From contig JACMLK010000308.1 of the NCBI GenBank assembly GCA_014379665.1, forward strand, positions 1-5,844: a stretch of 5,844 bases of DNA, in the 5' to 3' direction. The notes under the pieces were generated by a model. It made no database searches. It was not told where the DNA came from and worked only from the letters and a program-made list of their open reading frames with translations. Below, one piece after another: positions 1 to 5,844 of this stretch. Every line of letters begins with the position of its first letter. Position 1 is the stretch's first letter. Source of the DNA: Saprospiraceae bacterium. GTDB lineage: Bacteria > Bacteroidota > Bacteroidia > Chitinophagales > Saprospiraceae. Both the position numbers and the translations under genes were made by a program.

Positions 1-632
1 AAAGATGAATCAGAAGACTCCGATGATTCATTTGGCTGACCTCCGATAACCAAACGTTCCTCTGTCTTGCTGTAAAAACCATAAAGCGAACATTCAGAAC
101 TAATAAATATTCTGTCTGAAATCTTGAACTCAAGCCTTAATACCGGTCCCAGACCTCCCCCAAAAGTTTTTTCGTCACTGGTAAAAGTGATGCCGCCCGG
201 AAAATTAAAATCATCAATTTCAGAATTTTCAAACTTTATTAGTCCTAAAACATCAAATCCGTATGAAAATAACATGCGGTTGCTCAAAACCAGATGTTTT
301 TCAAACCCGATTCTAAATTCAGTCATTTTTTCACTGAGAGTCCGGATAACAAAATTGCCGTTGGTAAAATCATTTTCCTCTTTGTTGGTCACATTGATAT
401 GGAATGCAGACCTGAAAGACGATGAACCATTATGCCTTCTGTAGCTGATCCCGTACGGCGAACTGGCATTATTTGGATTCAGGCTAAGGACATTCCCCAA
501 TACATTGGTAAAATTGATCCCGATTTCGTTTTTATATGGGTAGAATTCACTGATAGTCACTTTGGAAGATTGACCATATGAAGTCATAATCTGAGCACAA
601 AAAACAATCCATAACCCAAACTGAAATTTCAT
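1..632 (-). CDS. Probable outer-membrane beta-barrel protein, 3' end cut off by window edge
   Basis: An open frame starts at the ATG at 632-630 and stays open for 210 codons to base 1, so the C-terminus is missing. Residues 1-20 form a signal peptide (MKFQFGLWIVF core, ending SYG) and Gln is residue 21. The mature part has many short alternating hydrophobic/polar strands separated by Asn/Gly/Ser-rich turns, for example NEIGINFTNVLG, YGISYRRH, EFRIGFEKHL and GGGLGPVLRLEFKI. This is the usual look of Bacteroidota outer-membrane beta-barrels. No catalytic motif is visible. The last visible residues are a Ser/Glu/Asp-rich loop (NESSESSDSS), plausibly surface exposed. The gene lies 172 bp downstream of the duplicated module on the same strand, so read-through is possible but not shown. 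I infer the barrel fold from pattern only. The exact family is unknown, and a non-barrel beta-rich envelope protein is the main alternative. Confidence 0.8.
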   Translation of the reverse strand, partial: MKFQFGLWIVFCAQIMTSYGQSSKVTISEFYPYKNEIGINFTNVLGNVLSLNPNNASSPYGISYRRHNGSSSFRSAFHINVTNKEENDFTNGNFVIRTLSEKMTEFRIGFEKHLVLSNRMLFSYGFDVLGLIKFENSEIDDFNFPGGITFTSDEKTFGGGLGPVLRLEFKISDRIFISSECSLYGFYSKTEERLVIGGQPNESSESSDSS

Positions 633-804
633 AAACCGGTATTTGACTTAAGTGTTTAAACGATGCCAGTCGTGGATATGTTGCTTTATGTCTGACTTTG
701 AATTTTCGGATTTCAATTCATAGTCAGTATAATACAACTCTTATCGATAAACAGGGGTCCTAAAATATGTAAGATTGATTGTAAGTGAAATAAGTCAAAC
801 TGCG

Positions 805-2304
805 CTATTCTTTAAAAATGGAGAGTTTTTTATAAATTTTATACTCTCCGGCTATAATTTCTATCAGGTAATTACCAGCTGGCAATGCGGATGTACTTAT
901 TTTTTCTGTTTGGCCATTTGTAATGACTTTATATTCATGTCCGGCACTGTTGATAAATGTGACGCTTGTCGTATTATATTCCGTATGGTTCACTATGGTA
1001 AAAAAATCAGAAGTAGGATTGGGGTAAACTAAAATTTTATCACCAAGTGTGGGATTATCAGTTTCCGTAACGACCACATCGAAACAATCTGATTCACTTT
1101 TACAACCATTGGAGTCAGTAAGTCTGACGCCATAACTGCCGGAAACAGCAGGTTGAAAAGATTGTGCGGTCGCTCCGGAAATATCTGTTCCATCAGCACA
1201 ATTATACCATTGATACTGTACCCCCGTCAAAACCGCCGTAAGCACTTGCTGAGTCATAATTACATTTGCCGGACTACTGATACACAGATTATTTTCATAG
1301 TATCCGATCCCGGTTCCGGTGCTTATTAAATCCTGAACCACAATAACATCCAGATCACCGTCACCATCAAGATCTGCCAGAGTCGGAGGAAACAGAGTTT
1401 CAGTAGTCCCTGCCTTCGGAAGGCCGGGTAGCATACTTATACCATTAAAATATGGCTTTCCATTAGAAAGATGATCATTCTTTAAAAAGTTAAAAACGGT
1501 AAATGTATCTACTGTAGTCAACGAAAGAATATCATTATCCTGATCATTGTCAATATCTCCGACTATACTAATTTGAAGTTGGTCTATAGAAGTCTCCAAA
1601 CCATAAGGATTTTGGAACCAACCCAGAAATCTTGGATTAGAAATAGTCCCGATATTTTTAGCATACATAAAGTAAGGCCGTTGGATACTGCTACCGCTTG
1701 TGTCTTCAAGGGTAAGGAAACCGCTCATTAAAAGATCGGGATCACCATCCATATCCATATCAGCCAGTTCAGGTATAAAAAAACTGCCCTCTCTGAATGC
1801 CTCCAATTCCAGAGAATCTGTGCCAATAATATTAAACTGGTCATCGCCTGTCAAAGATTTTCTTTCATAATACAAGGTATGAAGCTGAAAAAATGAATCT
1901 ACTCCTGATGAAATAATAAAATCCGGTTTATTGTCATCATTAAGGTCACCAATAGCAGGAAAAAAATAGCCCGCAGGAAACGGGAAATTGTTCATAAATG
2001 GTTTGCGTGTTTCAAAAGACGGATGTTTACGGTCCCCAATATTTTCCTGTACGGAAATAAAATAAGTGAATTTATCAAAACTTAAGTCCCCTGAAAGGTC
2101 CAGACTGTTAAATCCTGTGGTGATAGCATCCAGATCACCATCATCATCCAGATCATAGAATAATAATTTGAGTGCAGCTTGTGTGGTGTCAGGTGTGACA
2201 TATTCCAGCCCAAAAGGATTAGTTCCCTTGAATTGAAATTCCTGACAATAGATATTAGTTGAGGATAGAAATCCGGTTAAAATTAAAATAATGATGTTTT
2301 TCAT
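805..2304 (-). CDS. Exported FG-GAP/VCBS propeller protein with T9SS sorting domain, short paralogue (B)
   Basis: This 499-residue protein is probably carried across the outer membrane by the type IX secretion system and held at the cell surface or released. Residues 1-20 are a signal peptide ending IYC, with Gln at 21. Five calcium-binding FG-GAP-type loops start at residues 51 (DLDDDGDLD), 120 (DLNDDNKPD), 182 (DMDMDGDPD), 250 (DIDNDQDND) and 311 (DLDGDGDLD). The 61-69 residue spacing fits blades of an integrin-like beta-propeller. Residues about 361-410 form an Ig/PKD-like domain (QYQW, SYGVRLTDSNGC, SDCFDV) with Cys369, 401 and 407. The tail from about 422 has YPNPT, GNYLIEI and a basic last strand, typical of the type A sorting domain. 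The start overlaps the stop of the small gene upstream as ATGA. It is the paralogue of the 803-residue protein in this window and lacks its repeat array. No enzymatic domain is seen, and the ligand is unknown. Confidence 0.92.
   Translation of the reverse strand: MKNIIILILTGFLSSTNIYCQEFQFKGTNPFGLEYVTPDTTQAALKLLFYDLDDDGDLDAITTGFNSLDLSGDLSFDKFTYFISVQENIGDRKHPSFETRKPFMNNFPFPAGYFFPAIGDLNDDNKPDFIISSGVDSFFQLHTLYYERKSLTGDDQFNIIGTDSLELEAFREGSFFIPELADMDMDGDPDLLMSGFLTLEDTSGSSIQRPYFMYAKNIGTISNPRFLGWFQNPYGLETSIDQLQISIVGDIDNDQDNDILSLTTVDTFTVFNFLKNDHLSNGKPYFNGISMLPGLPKAGTTETLFPPTLADLDGDGDLDVIVVQDLISTGTGIGYYENNLCISSPANVIMTQQVLTAVLTGVQYQWYNCADGTDISGATAQSFQPAVSGSYGVRLTDSNGCKSESDCFDVVVTETDNPTLGDKILVYPNPTSDFFTIVNHTEYNTTSVTFINSAGHEYKVITNGQTEKISTSALPAGNYLIEIIAGEYKIYKKLSIFKE
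2301..2304 (-). promoter_or_regulatory. ATGA stop/start overlap joining small gene C to large gene B
   Basis: The TGA that ends the small gene (2303-2301) shares bases with the ATG of the propeller gene (2304-2302). Such 4-nt overlaps commonly mean that the ribosome terminating on the first gene re-initiates on the second. I infer coupling from the arrangement. It is strengthened by the identical junction in the other copy of the module. Confidence 0.75.
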
Positions 2305-2783
2305 GGTGAAACATTTATTTTCAAAAGGGAAAAATGCACAGTTTCAGTGTTCTTATCGGCGCCTAATTTAAAATAACCTATATTTGTATCTCTATAGTAT
2401 CCAGACAAATGGACACCAACTTTTCCGTATATATAGTCTTCTGAAGAATAATACGTATTACCAGCGGACAAAGTAAACATTCCACTAATATCAGTACTAC
2501 CTAATTTGGTAAATCCTGGCTGAGCTTGTAATTCACAATTTATCCCTGTTTTGACTTTTTCATACTTGGAGTAATTAATATCTACCTCGACTCCTGCCAA
2601 AGGCAATTTTGTCAACTTATCTACCACCACAATCTTAATCATCTGAGTTTTGGACACTGAGGGCATAAGGAGTTCACAATCCTTGGCATAATTTTTTCCA
2701 TCACCGGAAAAACATGCCAATGCTATAGCTAAAAACACCCCTGTTGTTACCATGGATACTGCGTGATTAACGTATTTTTTCAT
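2301..2783 (-). CDS. Small exported protein of unknown function with a carboxypeptidase-regulatory-like fold (C)
   Basis: This 160-residue protein starts MKKYV and has a hydrophobic signal segment at about residues 8-23 (VSMVTTGVFLAIALA). Cys24 follows, but the residues before it (IALA) are not a standard lipobox, so signal peptidase I cleavage after ALA is as likely as lipidation. The mature part carries a pattern seen in CarboxypepD_reg-like/CnaB-like beta-sandwiches: IKIVVVDKLTKLPLAGVEVDI at residues 49-69, then TDISGMFTL at 97-105. Cys36 (in KDC) and Cys83 are both conserved in the paralogue and could form a disulfide. I align it by eye with the 159-residue protein E at roughly 30% identity, strongest in MKKYV, KDC, TKLP/VDI, TD..G.F and the S.(D/E)DY stretch. 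It lies 55 bp after the end of D and overlaps B by 4 nt. I do not recognise a named family. Its position suggests a partner of the large T9SS cargo. Confidence 0.85.
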   Translation of the reverse strand: MKKYVNHAVSMVTTGVFLAIALACFSGDGKNYAKDCELLMPSVSKTQMIKIVVVDKLTKLPLAGVEVDINYSKYEKVKTGINCELQAQPGFTKLGSTDISGMFTLSAGNTYYSSEDYIYGKVGVHLSGYYRDTNIGYFKLGADKNTETVHFSLLKINVSP

Positions 2784-2838
2784 GCTGTTTGTGTTATGTT
2801 AATAATATAATGATGTTAAACTGCACTTGATTTATTAT

Positions 2839-5250
2839 CTATTTCAATATACTAAGTTGGTGATTTACCTTAAATTGATCACCATTTATTTCTACCAAAT
2901 AATTACCATTAGTTAAACCAGATACATTTATATTTTCATATAGTCCATCTGATATCTTAAGCACCAGTTGCCCTATCCGGTCAAAAAATGAAACGCTTTT
3001 TATCTTCTGACCACTTTCATTTTTTATGGTCACAAAACTTCCTGTCGGATTGGGATAAATACTTATTTTTTCAGCAAAATTTACTTCTGTTATGTCCGAA
3101 ATGATCACATCGAAACAATCTGACACACGTGAACAACCATTAGAGTCAGTAAGTCTGACCCCATAACTCCCGGTTAAGGCAGGCTGAAAAGATTGTGCAG
3201 TCGCTCCGGAAATATCTGAGCCGTCAGAACAATTAAACCATTGATACTGAACCCCTGATAAAACAGCCGTAAGTACAATCTGAGATTGAGTTACGGCATT
3301 ATTTAATTCCACAAAGGTCAACAGTGCATGCACAATACTGTCACATCCATGGACCGTTTTTAATGTTACATCGTACTGACCTGTTTGGGTAAACTGCTGG
3401 TTACCAATGATAAATATATCTCCTGCACACAGTGATTGAGTCAGATTTGTAGTTTCTTCCGGATGAACCGTAAGATTTAAGTGTATAAGACTGTCACAAC
3501 CGTGAATATTACTTAATACGATCTCATATTGTCCGGTTTGAGTAAATGGCTGATTGCCTATGGTAAATACTTCTCCTGAACATATTGAGGCAGAAAGATT
3601 TGAATTAGTCTCCGGATGAAACGTAAGATTTAAATGTATAAGACTGTCACACCCATAAATGCTGCTTAATATGACGTCATATTGTCCGGTTTGAGTAAAT
3701 GGCTGATTTCCGATGGTAAATACATCTCCTGCACAAAGTGAGGCAGAAAGGTTTGTATTAAACTCCGGATGCGCCGTTAGACTGAGATGGATAAGGCTGT
3801 CACAACCATGAATGCTGTTTAAAATGATGTCATACTGGCCTGTTTGAGTGAATGGCTGACTGCCAATTGTAAATACTTCTCCTTCACACAGTGAGACGGA
3901 ATGATTTGTATTGAACGAAGGATAAACCGTAAGACTTAAGTGGATAATACTATCACAACCGTTCGAGCTGCTTAATATAACATCATATTGTCCTGTTTGA
4001 GTAAATGGCTGATTACCGATGGTATATACTTCTCCTGCACAAAGTGTTTCAGAAAGATTGGTGTTAAATTCCGGACGAACCGTAAGACTGAGATGTATTA
4101 GACTATCACAGAGATTTTGTTTTTGAATCAGAATATCATATTCTCCCGCTGTTTGAAATACCTGATTTCCAATAGTTACAGATTCACCCGAACAAATACT
4201 TATATCAACATTAACTGAACTACTGATACAAAGATTATTTTCATAGTATCCGATCCCGTTTCCGTTGCTTATTAATTCCTGTATCATAAAAATATCCAGG
4301 TCACCGTCACCATCCAGATCAGCCAGAGTCGGCGGTGAATAACTTTCACTATTACCGGCTATGGGAATGCCTGACACAAGACTTATATGATTAAAATCGG
4401 GTTTTCCATTGGATAAAATATTGTTTTTAATTACATTGACTAGTTTAAATGTATCTACGACGGATAAGCTAATTAGGTCAAGGTCATTGTCATTGTCTAT
4501 GTCCCCGGAAGTGACAATATGAAGGGTAGAAATATAATCTTCCAATCCATAAGAATTCTGGTACCAACCTAGAAATTGTGGATTAATAGTACTGCCGATA
4601 TTTTTTGCATACATAAATATGGGCTGTTGTATTTTGTTACCCAAAGAATCTGTTTTCAATTGATAGCCACTCATCAACAGATCCAGATCTCCGTCTTTAT
4701 CAAAATCAGCAAGTTCAGGTATAAAAAGACTTCCACCAACAAAAACAGGTAACTCCAGTGAATCCGGGCCAATGATAGTAAATTGATCATCCCCGGTTAT
4801 TGATGTTCTCTTATAATATAATGTTTGAAGATTTTTGGCATCATCAAGTCCCGAAGAAACAATCAAATCGGGTTTGTTGTCGTCATTCAGGTCACCAATA
4901 ACCGGATAAAAATATCCGTTAGGCATAGGAAAAATTGACATAAACGGTTCTCGGGGAGCAAAGACAGGATGTTTTTTATCTCCGATATTTTCCTGTTTGG
5001 CAATGAAATAGGTAATTTTACTGTAGGTAAAGTTTCCCGTAAAATCAATGCTGTCTATACCGGTGACCACCGCATCAAGATCTCCATCTGCATCCAGGTC
5101 ATAAAATAACAACTTGCTGGCAGTTTGTGTTCCATTTGTATTATTCAATTCCAGTCCATATGGATTATTAACTTTAAACTGGAATGTCTGACAATACATG
5201 TTTAAAACACTACATAAACTCAAAGAAATGATGATCAAATTATGTTTCAT
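2839..5250 (-). CDS. Exported FG-GAP/VCBS propeller protein with six 51-residue Cys repeats and T9SS sorting domain, long paralogue (D)
   Basis: This 803-residue predicted T9SS cargo has a signal peptide at 1-20 (ending MYC, Gln21). Five FG-GAP-type loops lie at 51 (DLDADGDLD), 120 (DLNDDNKPD), 182 (DFDKDGDLD), 250 (DIDNDNDLD) and 311 (DLDGDGDLD), exactly the positions found in paralogue B. Residues 345-650 are six tandem 51-residue units. Each has two Cys 28 residues apart (353/381, 404/432, 455/483, 506/534, 557/585, 608/636) and the cores IGNQ.F, TG.Y and CDS(L/I)(I/V)H. Residues about 666-715 are an Ig/PKD-like domain with Cys674, 706 and 712. The sorting domain runs from about 728 (YPNPT, then GNYLVEI and a C-terminal Lys). 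Propeller, repeat stalk and anchor-type tail suggest a surface-displayed binding protein. That role is inferred, and no enzyme motif is visible. Its start overlaps the upstream small gene as ATGA. Confidence 0.93.
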   Translation of the reverse strand: MKHNLIIISLSLCSVLNMYCQTFQFKVNNPYGLELNNTNGTQTASKLLFYDLDADGDLDAVVTGIDSIDFTGNFTYSKITYFIAKQENIGDKKHPVFAPREPFMSIFPMPNGYFYPVIGDLNDDNKPDLIVSSGLDDAKNLQTLYYKRTSITGDDQFTIIGPDSLELPVFVGGSLFIPELADFDKDGDLDLLMSGYQLKTDSLGNKIQQPIFMYAKNIGSTINPQFLGWYQNSYGLEDYISTLHIVTSGDIDNDNDLDLISLSVVDTFKLVNVIKNNILSNGKPDFNHISLVSGIPIAGNSESYSPPTLADLDGDGDLDIFMIQELISNGNGIGYYENNLCISSSVNVDISICSGESVTIGNQVFQTAGEYDILIQKQNLCDSLIHLSLTVRPEFNTNLSETLCAGEVYTIGNQPFTQTGQYDVILSSSNGCDSIIHLSLTVYPSFNTNHSVSLCEGEVFTIGSQPFTQTGQYDIILNSIHGCDSLIHLSLTAHPEFNTNLSASLCAGDVFTIGNQPFTQTGQYDVILSSIYGCDSLIHLNLTFHPETNSNLSASICSGEVFTIGNQPFTQTGQYEIVLSNIHGCDSLIHLNLTVHPEETTNLTQSLCAGDIFIIGNQQFTQTGQYDVTLKTVHGCDSIVHALLTFVELNNAVTQSQIVLTAVLSGVQYQWFNCSDGSDISGATAQSFQPALTGSYGVRLTDSNGCSRVSDCFDVIISDITEVNFAEKISIYPNPTGSFVTIKNESGQKIKSVSFFDRIGQLVLKISDGLYENINVSGLTNGNYLVEINGDQFKVNHQLSILK
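3301..4218 (-). repeat. Six tandem 153-bp units encoding 51-residue Cys-pair repeats
   Basis: The array encodes residues 345-650 of D and is exactly 6 x 153 bp, with no indel between units. The unit pattern is C.GE...IGNQ.F.QTG.YD..L....GCDS.IHL.LT..PE, with two Cys 28 residues apart. Unit 1 (nearest the propeller) is the most diverged, reading FQTAGEYD and LCDS. Units 2-5 are close at DNA level: over a 42-base core, the copies at 3694 and 4000 differ at only 3 positions and those at 3541 and 3694 at 5. Repeats with the GCDS pattern recur in large secreted Bacteroidota proteins. A disulfide-stabilised beta-repeat stalk is my inference. Confidence 0.92.
5247..5250 (-). promoter_or_regulatory. 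ATGA stop/start overlap joining small gene E to large gene D
   Basis: The TGA of the small gene (5249-5247) overlaps the ATG of the 803-residue gene (5250-5248). The last codons of the small gene (ending in Pro) and the overlap match the equivalent junction at 2304-2301. This supports both starts and suggests coupled translation of each pair. Confidence 0.75.
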
Positions 5251-5726
5251 GGTGTTTTAGTTTTGTTCAAAAGATAAAAGGTTTCCAATATTGGGAGGGT
5301 TCCATATTTCAAAACAACATCTCGTTCTACTTCATAATAAGTATTCTTTTGTACTGTAATTTTTGCAAAAGTGTAATCATCAGCAGAGTTGTATTCTATT
5401 TTATGAGTGCTGAGAAATTTACCAGCGGAGTCAGTTCTACCTCCATCTGAATCCGGTAAAACCTTTTTGAAAGCACATGTGTCATCTTCCATTTCTTTAA
5501 CAATCGAAACATATGTAATATAAATATCTACATCTTTTGCCGGCAATTTTGTTTCCTGTTCAGTGACTAAAATATTAATTGCGAATGCTTGTTCCTTGGG
5601 TTGGGGAAATAATGTACAATCTTTTAGTGTTTCATAGTCTTCAAGTGGATCCAGACTGGCTACTGCCATCACCAAAAAAAGACCCGTCACCATAAAAGAC
5701 AATATGGCTTTAACATACTTTTTCAT
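5247..5726 (-). CDS. Small exported protein of unknown function, paralogue of C (E)
   Basis: This 159-residue protein starts MKKYV, shared with its paralogue, which supports the ATG at 5726 over the internal Met12. A signal peptide covers about residues 7-23, with a likely cleavage site after AVA. There is no Cys at the point where the paralogue has Cys24, so it is not a lipoprotein by this start. The conserved core is KDC (Cys37), INILVTEQETKLPAKDVDI (50-68), Cys84, TDSAGKF (98-104) and NSADDY (113-118). The TKLP...VDI plus TD..G.F combination resembles carboxypeptidase-regulatory-like/CnaB beta-sandwich domains, but I cannot assign a family. The start lies inside the last 17 nt of an upstream membrane-protein frame, and the stop overlaps the propeller gene D by 4 nt. 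A plausible role is a periplasmic or surface partner of D. That rests on context only. Confidence 0.85.
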   Translation of the reverse strand: MKKYVKAILSFMVTGLFLVMAVASLDPLEDYETLKDCTLFPQPKEQAFAINILVTEQETKLPAKDVDIYITYVSIVKEMEDDTCAFKKVLPDSDGGRTDSAGKFLSTHKIEYNSADDYTFAKITVQKNTYYEVERDVVLKYGTLPILETFYLLNKTKTP

Positions 5727-5844
5727 AAGCTTTATGTTTCGAAAATAATAAAATAGGTAATAAAGCTACCGCAATTAAGAAAATCATATCCATCCAGTCA
5801 AAAGCACTATTACCTGATACAACAGCCTGAGTCATCTCATGTGA
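5710..5844 (-). CDS. C-terminal end of a membrane protein, start outside window
   Basis: Reading minus from 5844, a frame is open to a TAA at 5712-5710. It encodes 44 residues: SHEMTQAVVSGNSAF, then a strongly hydrophobic helix (MDMIFLIAVALLPILLF), then a short basic tail (SKHKAYEKVC). This is the normal look of a last transmembrane helix with a cytoplasmic end. The QA...MIFLIAVALLPILL arrangement resembles the C-terminus of DHA2-type major facilitator drug exporters (EmrB-like), but 44 residues are too few to name it. An ATG at 5835-5833 would also allow a 41-residue single-helix protein, which I think less likely because the frame is open to the edge. The end overlaps the start of E by 17 nt, so any dedicated promoter of the module would sit inside this gene. 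Confidence 0.6.
   Translation of the reverse strand, partial: SHEMTQAVVSGNSAFDWMDMIFLIAVALLPILLFSKHKAYEKVC

Larger units (their letters stand above)
805..5726 (-). repeat. Tandem duplication of a two-gene module (E-D then C-B)
   Basis: The first copy is 5726-2839 (small gene plus 803-residue gene) and the second is 2783-805 (small gene plus 499-residue gene), separated by 55 bp. Order, strand, the ATGA overlap, the MKKYV start and the domain order are the same in both. The large proteins align without gaps over residues 1-344 and then differ by one block of 305 residues net. Protein identity by eye is about half in the propeller, above 80% in the Ig-like domain, about a third in the sorting domain and roughly 30% in the small proteins. 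The duplication is therefore not recent overall. No mobile element or flanking direct repeat is visible. Confidence 0.88.

Noticed and set aside
124..444. Plus-strand ORF of 106 codons
   Set aside because: It lies antisense inside the minus-strand beta-barrel gene, which has a signal peptide and a coherent beta pattern. The plus frame gives a low-complexity, unconvincing protein with no supporting context.
642..799. A 9-bp inverted repeat (tttgactta at 642-650 and taagtcaaa at 791-799) at the two ends of the gap between B and A
   Set aside because: Nine matching bases in AT-rich sequence about 140 bp apart are only mildly unexpected, no extension pairs, and there is no palindromic operator or terminator around it.
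633..804. Possible promoter or terminator in the 172-bp gap between B and the beta-barrel gene
   Set aside because: I looked for a Bacteroidota promoter (TTTG with TAnnTTTG about 20 bp later) and found only imperfect -7-like matches such as TATTTTAG at the wrong spacing. No GC-rich hairpin with a T-run is visible. Nothing supportable remains.
775..1032. Plus-strand ORF of 85 codons
   Set aside because: Most of it is antisense to the sorting domain of protein B, which is clearly coding (YPNPT, GNYLIEI). It is a shadow frame.
2698..2720. Lipoprotein signal (Cys24 of protein C)
   Set aside because: The residues before the Cys are I-A-L-A rather than a normal lipobox with Leu at -3, and the paralogue has Ser there. 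I therefore do not call it a lipoprotein, only a possibility.
2784..2838. Possible promoter or terminator in the 55-bp gap between D and C
   Set aside because: It is AT-rich, with only weak TTAA-type complementarity, no stable stem and no recognisable promoter. It more likely lies within one transcript.
3301..4218. CRISPR array or satellite DNA as an explanation of the 153-bp repeats
   Set aside because: The repeats have no unique spacers, are in frame within an open gene, and are conserved at the protein level (Cys, GCDS, IGNQ). They are coding domain repeats.

Overview
The window is AT-rich, and every gene I can support lies on the minus strand, so transcription runs from high to low coordinates. 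It looks like Bacteroidota, possibly a Saprospiria- or Sphingobacteria-like lineage, though I cannot fix the genus. The evidence is two large exported proteins that end in a type IX secretion (T9SS) type A C-terminal sorting domain, predicted signal peptides followed by Gln, FG-GAP/VCBS propeller motifs, a secreted repeat with a conserved GCDS motif that I recall from other Bacteroidota surface proteins, and starts without an obvious Shine-Dalgarno sequence.

Layout in transcription order: (1) 5844-5710, the C-terminal end of a membrane protein, overlapping the next gene by 17 nt; (2) 5726-5247, a small exported protein E of unknown family; (3) 5250-2839, a large T9SS cargo protein D of 803 aa (five-blade FG-GAP region, six exact 51-residue Cys-pair repeats, an Ig/PKD-like domain, a sorting domain); (4) 2783-2301, a small exported protein C, paralogous to E; (5) 2304-805, a T9SS cargo protein B of 499 aa, paralogous to D but without the six-repeat array; (6) a 172-bp gap; (7) 632-1, the N-terminal 210 codons of a probable outer-membrane beta-barrel protein A that runs off the window.

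The central feature is a tandem duplication of a two-gene module: a small exported protein followed by a large propeller/T9SS protein. In both copies the two genes are joined by the same 4-nt ATGA stop/start overlap. The large paralogues align without a gap for their first 344 residues. They then differ by one block of 305 residues net, which is the array of six 51-residue units. The two tracts flanking this block are the best-conserved DNA I found between the copies. This suggests recombination or gene conversion around a gained or lost stalk. My working model is a long and a short surface-displayed version of the same propeller protein, each co-translated with its own small exported partner. 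The ligand and function are unknown. I saw no RNA gene, CRISPR array, insertion sequence, convincing terminator or convincing promoter, and no gene-free stretch exceeds 300 bases.
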